From the NCBI RefSeq assembly GCF_046267875.1, contig NZ_CP176502.1:1116001-1180000 (forward strand): DNA of 64,000 nt, in the 5' to 3' direction. Positions 43,181-50,777 of the stretch are shown one piece after another (position 1 is the stretch's first letter; each line of letters starts with the position of its first letter). This DNA comes from Mannheimia glucosida (GTDB lineage: Bacteria; Pseudomonadota; Gammaproteobacteria; Enterobacterales; Pasteurellaceae). The notes below the pieces were generated by a model. The model was given only the letters and a program-made list of their open reading frames with translations, ran no database searches and had not been told where the DNA came from. The translations under genes and the position numbers were made by a program.

Positions 43181-43310
43181 TAATGAATCTTGGGTTTCCG
43201 TAAGTTTAACCAATAAATGTTGGGTTTTCGCAAGCTCAATCAATAAATGTTGGGTTTCCGTAAGCTCAATCAATAAATGTTGGGTTTTCGCAAGCTCAAC
43301 CCAACCTACG
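43181..43310. repeat. Tandem array of four 30-bp REP units plus a closing inverted arm
   Basis: Units start at 43181, 43211, 43241 and 43271, each exactly 30 bases. Each contains TTGGGTTTYCGYAAGCTCAA or a close variant, able to fold with a YCGY tetraloop. The last three share CAATAAATG. The array ends in AACCCAACCTAC, the reverse complement of the start of the upstream REP. It ends 8 bases before ttrS, so the ttrS promoter must lie in or before it. Confidence 0.85.
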
Positions 43311-43318
43311 ATATTAAA

Positions 43319-44974
43319 ATGAAAAAACTGTTCCTTTTTCTTCTATTTCTCCCCAATTTGCTTTTGGCAGAAACCTATCAAATCGGCATTCTCGCCCAAC
43401 GAGGGGAAGCCTACACTCGCACGCATTGGCAGCCTTGGGTGGATTGGTTAAATGCGCAGTTTCCTAACGAGCGGTTTGAGCTTGTTCCATTGGGGATTAA
43501 CGAGGCGAGTCGCCGTGCGGAGTTGGATTTTCTGCTGACCAATCAAGCTCAGTTTTTCTATTTGAGTAACCAAAATGTGCGTTGGCTTGCTACGCTCAAC
43601 AGTCCGTTTTCGGCAAATGGTGAGCAAGGGGCGGTGGGCAGTAGCATTTGGGTGCGTGCCGAGAGTCGTTATCAGCAGTTAAGCGATCTGAAAAATCAAA
43701 CAATCAGTGCGGTGGATAACGATGCCTTCGGCGGTTTTTTGCTCGGGTTGTATCAATTTCATCAGGCAGGAATGCAGCAAAATCGGGATTTTTCGGTGCA
43801 GTTTAGCGGTTTTCCGGTGGAAAATGCGTTGGCTTTGCTGGCGGAAAAACAGGTGGAAGCAGCGATTGTGCCGGTCTGCTTGCTGGAAGAATTGGAGAAA
43901 GAGGGCAAGTTCAAGCGGTCGGATTTTCGCTTAATTTTGCAAAACCCACAGGCGCAGGGTTGCCTTACCAGCACGCCGTTGTTGCCGAACTGGTCGCTGG
44001 CGGCGATGGAAAATGTGCCGAACGAGCTGGCGGTTCAGCTTGCCACCCGCTTGCTAAACAGCCATAATCCCGACCTGCCCCGCTGGACGTTACCGTTTTC
44101 TTCCGCCCAAGCCGATCACATTCTGCGTGAACTGTATCGCCACCCGCAACAAAAAAGCCTGTGGGCAACGGTGCTGGATTGGGTTCGGCTCAATAAATTC
44201 GGGCTGCTGGCGGTGGCGTTGTTCATTTTGCTCAACTTTGTCGCCCTGCGTTATCAGGTCTATCGCAAAAGCAAGGCGTTACAGCAGGCTCACCGCAAAA
44301 TGCAGCAGTATCAACAGGAGCTGACCCGAGCTGACCGCCTTGCTTTGTTGGGCGAGATGACCACCGGTTTTGCTCACGAACTGAAACAGCCGTTGTCGGC
44401 GGTGCGAATGTACGCTGAGGGGCTGAAAAGCCAAAACAGCGATCCTTATCAACAGCGGATTTTGGATAAGCTGATTGCGCAGGTAGATCGAGCGGTGAAA
44501 ACGATGCAGAGTATTCGGGACTGGGTGCAAAACCGTCCGAACGGTGAACCGCAAGCGGTCATTTTGAACCAATTAATTACTAATGTGATCGAGTTTGTGG
44601 CGGTGGAAAATCGCCAAAATGCACAAATCTTGCTGATTGCCGACCGCACTTTTCGGCTTAATTTACACGCCACGGTACTGGAACAAGTGCTGACCAACTG
44701 CCTACTCAACGCCCTGCAAAGCGGTGCAAGCGAGATTTCGGTGCGGTTACAAGCGGTCGAAAACGGCTTGGAAATTGCAATCGAAGACAACGGCGGCGGT
44801 TTTTCCCCTGCTCAGCTTGAATTTCCGTTTGCACCGTTTCGCAGCGACAAACCGCACGGCTTAGGGCTAGGCTTGGTGCTATGTCAACGGCTGATGCAAT
44901 CGCTCAACGGACAGATTGTATTGGCGAACGGGGAGAAAGGGGCGAAGGTAAGCTTGTTTATCCCAGATGATTAA
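43319..44974 (+). CDS. ttrS: Tetrathionate sensor histidine kinase TtrS
   Basis: 551-residue membrane kinase. Signal peptide (residues 1-18) precedes a PhnD-like periplasmic binding domain (residues about 20-280; WQPWVDWLNAQFPNERFEL). A transmembrane segment at about 294-314 follows. The HisKA box FAHELKQPLSAV has the phospho-acceptor His near residue 353. The HATPase motifs are EDNGGGFS and GLGLGLVLCQRLM. With TtrR it senses tetrathionate and turns on ttr genes in Salmonella. The upstream in-frame start at 43277 lies in the REP array and is rejected. Confidence 0.92.
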   Translation: MKKLFLFLLFLPNLLLAETYQIGILAQRGEAYTRTHWQPWVDWLNAQFPNERFELVPLGINEASRRAELDFLLTNQAQFFYLSNQNVRWLATLNSPFSANGEQGAVGSSIWVRAESRYQQLSDLKNQTISAVDNDAFGGFLLGLYQFHQAGMQQNRDFSVQFSGFPVENALALLAEKQVEAAIVPVCLLEELEKEGKFKRSDFRLILQNPQAQGCLTSTPLLPNWSLAAMENVPNELAVQLATRLLNSHNPDLPRWTLPFSSAQADHILRELYRHPQQKSLWATVLDWVRLNKFGLLAVALFILLNFVALRYQVYRKSKALQQAHRKMQQYQQELTRADRLALLGEMTTGFAHELKQPLSAVRMYAEGLKSQNSDPYQQRILDKLIAQVDRAVKTMQSIRDWVQNRPNGEPQAVILNQLITNVIEFVAVENRQNAQILLIADRTFRLNLHATVLEQVLTNCLLNALQSGASEISVRLQAVENGLEIAIEDNGGGFSPAQLEFPFAPFRSDKPHGLGLGLVLCQRLMQSLNGQIVLANGEKGAKVSLFIPDD

Positions 44975-44977
44975 CTT

Positions 44978-45083
44978 ACTGAGTACGAGCCGTACTCAGT
45001 TAAATAACCCTCGTCACTTTGTGACGATTAGATAGAGCGACAAAGTCGCTCGGATTCAATAACCCTGCACGGCTCGTGCAGGG
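44978..45083. repeat. Cluster of four short perfect hairpins with three-base loops between ttrS and ttrR
   Basis: 44978-45000: ACTGAGTACG arms, loop AGC. 45012-45026: CGTCAC arms, loop TTT. 45035-45051: GAGCGAC arms, loop AAA. 45063-45083: CCCTGCACG arms, loop GCT. All stems are perfect, all loops three bases. The arms differ in sequence, so this is shared architecture rather than one repeat. Confidence 0.85.
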
Positions 45084-45099
45084 AGAATACGGAGAAAAA

Positions 45100-45684
45100 A
45101 TGATTATCCACATTCTTGATGACGAAGAAAGCATTTTAGACGCCATGTCTTTCCTGCTTGCTCCGCTTGGGGTGGAAATCCAAACGTGGCAATCCAGCCT
45201 AGATTTTTTGGCACAGGCGGATTTACACCGGCAAGGCGTGCTGTTACTAGATATTCGAATGCCATTGCCGGACGGGCAGCAGGTTCACCAACAACTGCGA
45301 GAGGCACAATCGACCTTGGCGGTGGTGATTATGACCGCCCACGGTGATGTGCCGATGGCAGTCGCTGAATTGAAAAAAGGCGCTGTGGATTTTCTGCAAA
45401 AGCCGGCAAGTTTTGAACAGCTAAAACAGGCGATTGTACAGGCGGAAAAAGTAAGTGAAAAAGCGGTGAAAATTCGTGAAATTTCGCAAAATTACGCCAA
45501 ATTGACGGAAAAAGAGCGTAACCTTGTGCCACTGATTATGCAAGGTTTCACCAATAAACAGATCGCAGATAAATTAGCGATTTCAGTGCGTACGGTGGAA
45601 GTACACCGAGCAAATGTGATGGAAAAAATGCAGGCGGAGAGTTTGGCGGGGCTGGTGCAGATGCTCGGAGAGTTACAATATTAA
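45100..45684 (+). CDS. ttrR: Tetrathionate response regulator TtrR
   Basis: 194-residue FixJ/NarL-type regulator. The receiver domain has the acidic pair at residues 7-8 and phospho-acceptor Asp about residue 51 (LLLDIRMPLPDG). The LuxR-type helix-turn-helix is LTEKERNLVPLIMQGFTNKQIADKLAISVRTVE (partly quoted families share LT..E and VEVHR). GGAG upstream supports start 45100 over 45076. Its likely target is the TGTGG-N4-CCACA palindrome in the ttr promoters. Confidence 0.92.
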   Translation: MIIHILDDEESILDAMSFLLAPLGVEIQTWQSSLDFLAQADLHRQGVLLLDIRMPLPDGQQVHQQLREAQSTLAVVIMTAHGDVPMAVAELKKGAVDFLQKPASFEQLKQAIVQAEKVSEKAVKIREISQNYAKLTEKERNLVPLIMQGFTNKQIADKLAISVRTVEVHRANVMEKMQAESLAGLVQMLGELQY

Positions 45685-45712
45685 AGGTAGCGGAAATTGT
45701 TCTGCTACCTTT
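45683..45712. terminator. Bidirectional terminator between ttrR and ttcA
   Basis: AAAGGTAGC (45683-45691) and GCTACCTTT (45704-45712) pair exactly, and the stem can extend four more pairs to a four-base loop. The A/T-rich ends suit both directions. Confidence 0.8.
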
Positions 45713-45731
45713 AGTTCCGACTTTTGCCGTA

Positions 45732-46670
45732 TTAATTTACTTCTTTAAACTGAATCATTCCCGCTTCGGCAAAATTGTTGTCGTCATCTTCATCTAAGAA
45801 AGTTTTGGTTTCAATTTTGACATCATCAAAAGCGGTGTCGCCTTCTATGCCATCAATGGTTTGACCGTGTTTAATCCCTTTAAAATCAAACAATTTCGGA
45901 TCGCATAAGTGGGACGGCACGATATCTTGCAAAGCACTGAACATCGTTTCTAAACGCCCCGGGTATTGGCGATCCCAAGTATTCAGCATTTCTTTCACCA
46001 CTTGGCGTTGTAAATTAGGCTGAGAACCACACAGATTACAAGGAATAATCGGGAACTGCTTGGCTTCGGCATATTTGATAATGTCTTTTTCTTTACAATA
46101 GGCGAGTGGGCGGATCACAATTTGCTTGCCGTCATCAGAAATCAGTTTAGGTGGCATACTTTTCATTTTGCCGCCGTAGAACATATTTAAGAATAAAGTC
46201 GCCAGCATATCGTCACGATGATGCCCTAATGCAATTTTGGTTGCACCCAATTCGGTGGCGGTGCGGTATAAAATCCCACGGCGAAGGCGTGAGCAGAGCG
46301 AGCAGGTGGTTTTGCCCTCCGGAATTTTCTCTTTTACGATGCCGTAGGTGTTTTCTTCCACAATTTTATATTCCACGCCAATGCTTTCTAAATAGCGAGG
46401 TAAGACTTCTTCCGGAAAGCCCGGTTGTTTTTGGTCTAAATTGACCGCTACCACACTAAAATTGACCGGTGCACTTTGTTGTAAATTGAGCAAAATATCT
46501 AACAGCGTATAGCTGTCTTTACCGCCGGAAAGGCAGACCATTACACGGTCGCCCTCTTCAATCATACCAAAGTCAGCAATAGCATTGCCGACATTGCGGC
46601 GTAAACGTTTTTGTAACTTGTTGAAATTATAAGTAATTTTTTTATCAGATTTTTGAATATCGTCTGTCAT
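45732..46670 (-). CDS. ttcA: tRNA 2-thiocytidine biosynthesis protein TtcA
   Basis: Iron-sulfur enzyme that thiolates C32 of some tRNAs, 312 residues. PP-loop SGGKDSYTLLDI. The cluster-binding pairs are CSLC in TTCSLCSRLRRG and CNLC in IPCNLCGSQPN. Start 46670 (MTDDIQKSDKK) matches the family; the frame is open up to 46721 without a ribosome site. Confidence 0.95.
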   Translation of the reverse strand: MTDDIQKSDKKITYNFNKLQKRLRRNVGNAIADFGMIEEGDRVMVCLSGGKDSYTLLDILLNLQQSAPVNFSVVAVNLDQKQPGFPEEVLPRYLESIGVEYKIVEENTYGIVKEKIPEGKTTCSLCSRLRRGILYRTATELGATKIALGHHRDDMLATLFLNMFYGGKMKSMPPKLISDDGKQIVIRPLAYCKEKDIIKYAEAKQFPIIPCNLCGSQPNLQRQVVKEMLNTWDRQYPGRLETMFSALQDIVPSHLCDPKLFDFKGIKHGQTIDGIEGDTAFDDVKIETKTFLDEDDDNNFAEAGMIQFKEVN

Positions 46671-46732
46671 AATAGTTATACTAGGCTTAGAAATTAGCGG
46701 TGTATAGTAAAGATTTCGCACTATTTTGCAAG

Positions 46733-47446
46733 TTAATTATTCGGCTTCAGCGTAGCGATATAGTTACAACTCACATCATTATTGAGCCAAAATTTTTCGG
46801 TTAATGGGTTGAAATGGTAGCCTTTCATCTCTTGGCAACGTAAATCAGCCTGATCGCACCAAGCTAACAATTCGGCAGGCTTGATGAATTTTTCAAATTC
46901 GTGCGTGCCTTTTGGCAACATTTTCAGCACATATTCCGCCCCGATAATTACCAACATATAGGCTTTAAAAGTACGGTTAATGGTAGAGAAAAACAGCACA
47001 CCGTCAGGTTTGAGCAATGCTTTACAGCTTTGAACGATAGAAAGCGGATCGGGAACGTGTTCCAGCATTTCCATACAGGTTATCACATCGAATTTTTCTG
47101 TATTGCAAGCGGTCATTTTTGCTAAAAAATTTTCAATCGTGGTTTGCTGATAATCAATGTCTAAGCCGTTTTCTTTAGCATGTTGTTTAGCGATCTCAAG
47201 TGGCTCGGAGGTCATATCAATGCCGGTAACAACCGCCCCCTGTTTTGCCATTGCCTCACTTAAAATACCGCCGCCACAACCGACATCTAACACCTTTTTG
47301 CCAAATAAACCGTTCGATTTTTCTAAAATATAGGCTAAACGCAGTGGGTTAAGTAAATGAATCGGCTTGAAACTGCCGTTTGGATCCCACCAGGTTTTAG
47401 CCATATTTTCAAATTTGGTAATTTCTTGCTGATCGACGTTTTGCAT
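46733..47446 (-). CDS. ubiG: Ubiquinone biosynthesis O-methyltransferase UbiG
   Basis: SAM-dependent enzyme making both O-methylations of ubiquinone synthesis, 237 residues. The SAM motif is VLDVGCGGGILSEAMA. WWDPNGSFKPIHLLNPLRL near the N-terminus is a UbiG signature. A USS is embedded near 47106. Divergent from the glycosylase gene. Confidence 0.96.
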   Translation of the reverse strand: MQNVDQQEITKFENMAKTWWDPNGSFKPIHLLNPLRLAYILEKSNGLFGKKVLDVGCGGGILSEAMAKQGAVVTGIDMTSEPLEIAKQHAKENGLDIDYQQTTIENFLAKMTACNTEKFDVITCMEMLEHVPDPLSIVQSCKALLKPDGVLFFSTINRTFKAYMLVIIGAEYVLKMLPKGTHEFEKFIKPAELLAWCDQADLRCQEMKGYHFNPLTEKFWLNNDVSCNYIATLKPNN

Positions 47447-47509
47447 AAACTGTTCCTATGGTAAATTTAGCCGTTACTATACCGTATTTAATCTAAAAGG
47501 AAAATCATA

Positions 47510-47890
47510 ATGACCCGAATCAACCTTGTTCCGCCAACGGAATTATGTGATCAACATCTGCTTGCCGAACATCGTGAACTCACTCGGATTCCGAATGCGG
47601 TAGCGAAAGGTAAATTTAGCTTAAAAGGACAGCCAGAAGATTACAAACTGGGCGAGGGGCACGTTCGGTTTTTCTTTAATAAACTCACGTTTTTGAAAAA
47701 GCGTTACGATGCGTTACACGAGGAATGTTTAGCAAGAGGGTTTAAGGTGCAATATTTCTGGGCGGAACATTTACCGCAAGATCCCTCTCTCTGGCTAGAT
47801 TACCAACCGACTGAAACCGCTCTGGCGGCGAATCGGGAGCGAATTGCATTAAGAATGCCGGCAAATCCGCGTTTTAGCGAAAGAAAATGA
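47510..47890 (+). CDS. T4 DenV-like pyrimidine-dimer DNA glycosylase/AP lyase
   Basis: 126-residue small UV-repair enzyme, cutting at cyclobutane dimers. MTRINLVPPTELCDQHLLAE aligns with T4 endonuclease V. The catalytic Thr2 and the key Arg22-Glu23 pair (HREL) are present. LGEGHVRFFFNKLTFLKKRYDAL matches the T4 core. T4 DenV has 138 residues, so this form is a little short. AAAAGGAAAA precedes the start. Its presence in chromosomes of Pasteurellaceae suggests an old phage-type acquisition (inference). Confidence 0.87.
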   Translation: MTRINLVPPTELCDQHLLAEHRELTRIPNAVAKGKFSLKGQPEDYKLGEGHVRFFFNKLTFLKKRYDALHEECLARGFKVQYFWAEHLPQDPSLWLDYQPTETALAANRERIALRMPANPRFSERK

Positions 47891-47920
47891 CCGCTTGTAC
47901 GCCTTTTTGTTGCTTTTTAT

Positions 47921-47929
47921 GCTATAATC
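47921..47929 (+). promoter_or_regulatory. Extended -10 promoter of gyrA
   Basis: TGCTATAAT is a perfect extended -10 element about 58 bases before the gyrA start. No good -35 was seen at the expected distance, which fits the extended type. Confidence 0.6.
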
Positions 47930-47986
47930 TCGCCAATTTTTTCGCCTTATTTAAGGCTCTTTTACTAATAAAATTAGGAAATTTCA

Positions 47987-50683
47987 ATGAGCGAATTAGC
48001 CAAAGATATTATTCCCGTAAGTATTGAGGACGAATTAAAAACCTCTTACCTTGACTATGCGATGTCGGTGATTGTTGGGCGTGCCTTGCCTGATGTGCGA
48101 GACGGTTTAAAGCCCGTACACCGCCGTGTGCTTTTTTCAATGGATCAAAACAGCAACACCTATAATAAACCGCACGTTAAATCTGCCCGTGTGGTCGGTG
48201 ATGTGATCGGTAAATATCACCCACACGGTGACTCTGCGGTGTATGACACCATTGTGCGTATGGCTCAGCCGTTTTCTCTACGTTATATGTTGGTGGACGG
48301 GCAAGGTAACTTCGGTTCTATTGATGGCGATGCACCGGCAGCAATGCGTTATACCGAAGTGCGTATGCAGAAAATTACGCAGGAATTATTAACCGATCTC
48401 GATAAAGAAACCGTGGATTTCTCACCGAACTATGACGGCAAAGAGATGATTCCTGATGTTTTGCCAACCAAAATTCCGGCTCTGTTAGTCAATGGTTCTT
48501 CGGGGATTGCGGTCGGTATGGCAACCAATATTCCACCGCATAATTTAGGCGAAGTATTAGACGGTTGCTTGGCTTACATTGAAAATGAAGAGATTAGTGT
48601 TGAAGAGCTAATGCGTTATATCCCGGGACCGGATTTCCCTACCGGGGCGATTATTAACGGTCGTAAAGGGATTGAAGAGGCTTACCGCACCGGTCGTGGC
48701 AAGGTGTATGTGCGAGCGAAAGCCAGCGTGGAAACAACTGATAAAGGGCGTGAGCAAATTGTTGTAACCGAACTGCCATACCAAGTGAATAAGGCAAAAT
48801 TAATTGAAAAAATTGCCGAGCTGGTTAAAGAGAAGAAAATCGAAGGCATCAGCAAAATTGATGACTATTCCGATAAAAAAGGGATTTCGATTGTCATTGA
48901 AGTCAAGCGTGATGCCGTGGGTGAAGTGGTGTTAAACCACCTTTATTCTTTAACCCAAATGCAGGTCACTTTTGGTATCAATATGGTAGCGTTAGACAAT
49001 GGTCAGCCAAAAGTGCTGAACTTACGCCAAATCATCGAAGCCTTTGTAAAACACCGCCGTGAAGTGGTTACACGCCGTACGATTTTTGAATTACGCAAAG
49101 CTCGTGAACGTGCCCATATTTTAGAGGGCTTAGCGATTGCGTTAGCGAATATCGACCCGGTAATTGAATTAATTCGAGCCTCAAAAACCGCAGAAGAAGC
49201 CCGTGAAGGCTTATTGGCTCGCCCTTGGGCATTAGGCAATGTTGCACCAATGTTAGAGGCTGCTGGTGTTGGGGCTTCCCGACCGGAAGATTTACCTGAA
49301 CACTTAGGCGTGCGTGATGGCGAATACTATTTATCTGAAGCTCAAGCCAGAGCGATTTTAGAGCTACGCTTACACCGTTTAACCGGTTTAGAACACGAGA
49401 AAATCGTTGAAGAATACAAAGAACTCTTAACTGAAATTGGCGAATTAATCCACATTTTAACCAGCCCGGAACGCTTAATGGAGGTGATCCGTGAAGAGTT
49501 AGAATGTGTGAAAACTGATTTTAACGATGAACGCCGTACTGAAATTACCGCAGCCTCCGGCGACATCAACATTGAAGACTTAATCGCACAAGAAGATGTT
49601 GTGGTTACGCTTTCTCACGCAGGCTATGTGAAATATCAACCGCTTTCAGACTACGAAGCACAGCGTCGTGGCGGTAAAGGTAAGTCTGCAACCAAGATGA
49701 AAGAAGATGATTTTATCGAAAAACTCTTGGTGGCAAACACCCACGACACCATTCTTTGCTTCTCAAGCCGTGGGCGTTTATATCAATTAAAAGTGTATCA
49801 ATTACCGCAGGCAAGCCGTGGGGCAAGAGGCACGCCGATTGTCAATATTCTGCCGTTAGTGAAAGAAGAAAACGAACGGATTACCGCCATTCTGCCGATT
49901 CCAAACGGTGAATTTAGTGCCGATAAGTTTATCTTTATGGCAACTGCCAGCGGTGTGGTGAAAAAAGTGTCCCTTGATGCCTTTAGCAATGTGCGTGCAA
50001 GCGGTCTGATTGCGTTAAAACTTCGCGAAGGTGATGAGCTGATCGGGGTAGATATTACTGATGGTAACAGCGAAATTATGTTGTTCTCGGCACAAGGGCG
50101 AGTAGTTCGCTTTGCTGAAACCGCGGTGCGTGCGATGGGACGTACCGCAACCGGTGTACGAGGGATTAAACTTGCTACCACCGAAATTACAACTGATGAG
50201 ATAGAAGAAGCTGAAATCATTGAAATTGAAAATGAAGAGGCAGAAGATTCCTCCAGCGTCAGCCTTGATAAAGACCGTGTGGTTTCCTTAGTGATTCCTC
50301 GCACCGAAGGCGATATTTTAACCGTTACCCAAAACGGCTATGGTAAACGCACGGTGATTAGCGAGTACCCGGTGAAATCCCGTGCAACTAAAGGGGTGGT
50401 TTCAATCAAAGTGAACGAGCGAAACGGTAAAGTAGTAGCGGCTGTTCAAGTTGAGGAAACCGACCAAATTATGTTGATTACCGATGCCGGCACGCTGGTT
50501 CGCACCCGAGTGGCAGAAGTCAGCCTCGTTGGACGAAACACCCAAGGCGTACGCATTATTCGCACCGCAGAAGACGAACAGGTCGTCAGCCTAGAGCGAG
50601 TTTGCGAACCTGAAGACGATGAAAATGAAAGCCCGGACGCATTAGAAAATGCCGAAACAGCAGAAACATCAACTGAAGAATAA
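47987..50683 (+). CDS. gyrA: DNA gyrase subunit A
   Basis: Type II topoisomerase breakage-reunion subunit, 898 residues. Catalytic Tyr122 lies in AAMRYTE. The quinolone-resistance region reads HPHGDSAVYDT with Ser83 and Asp87, the wild-type susceptible residues. C-terminal beta-pinwheel repeats (GRGVRGIKL-like) and an acidic tail are present. It has a promoter at 47921 and a strong terminator after it. Confidence 0.98.
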   Translation: MSELAKDIIPVSIEDELKTSYLDYAMSVIVGRALPDVRDGLKPVHRRVLFSMDQNSNTYNKPHVKSARVVGDVIGKYHPHGDSAVYDTIVRMAQPFSLRYMLVDGQGNFGSIDGDAPAAMRYTEVRMQKITQELLTDLDKETVDFSPNYDGKEMIPDVLPTKIPALLVNGSSGIAVGMATNIPPHNLGEVLDGCLAYIENEEISVEELMRYIPGPDFPTGAIINGRKGIEEAYRTGRGKVYVRAKASVETTDKGREQIVVTELPYQVNKAKLIEKIAELVKEKKIEGISKIDDYSDKKGISIVIEVKRDAVGEVVLNHLYSLTQMQVTFGINMVALDNGQPKVLNLRQIIEAFVKHRREVVTRRTIFELRKARERAHILEGLAIALANIDPVIELIRASKTAEEAREGLLARPWALGNVAPMLEAAGVGASRPEDLPEHLGVRDGEYYLSEAQARAILELRLHRLTGLEHEKIVEEYKELLTEIGELIHILTSPERLMEVIREELECVKTDFNDERRTEITAASGDINIEDLIAQEDVVVTLSHAGYVKYQPLSDYEAQRRGGKGKSATKMKEDDFIEKLLVANTHDTILCFSSRGRLYQLKVYQLPQASRGARGTPIVNILPLVKEENERITAILPIPNGEFSADKFIFMATASGVVKKVSLDAFSNVRASGLIALKLREGDELIGVDITDGNSEIMLFSAQGRVVRFAETAVRAMGRTATGVRGIKLATTEITTDEIEEAEIIEIENEEAEDSSSVSLDKDRVVSLVIPRTEGDILTVTQNGYGKRTVISEYPVKSRATKGVVSIKVNERNGKVVAAVQVEETDQIMLITDAGTLVRTRVAEVSLVGRNTQGVRIIRTAEDEQVVSLERVCEPEDDENESPDALENAETAETSTEE

Positions 50684-50698
50684 TCTTAACTAAACAAG

Positions 50699-50751
50699 CG
50701 GTCGAATTTTCACAATTTTTTGCAAAAATAGAAGGAAATTCGACCGTTTTT
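50699..50751 (+). terminator. gyrA terminator using a USS
   Basis: CGGTCGAATTT (50699-50709) and AAATTCGACCG (50736-50746) pair exactly, followed by TTTTT. The left arm overlaps the USS at 50694-50702. Confidence 0.75.
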
Positions 50752-50777
50752 GGATCATACATTAGATAATAAAAACT

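Noticed and set aside
43181..43310. Possible CRISPR array
   Set aside because: The 30-base units are directly adjacent with no variable spacers and no cas genes nearby; they fit REP repeats.
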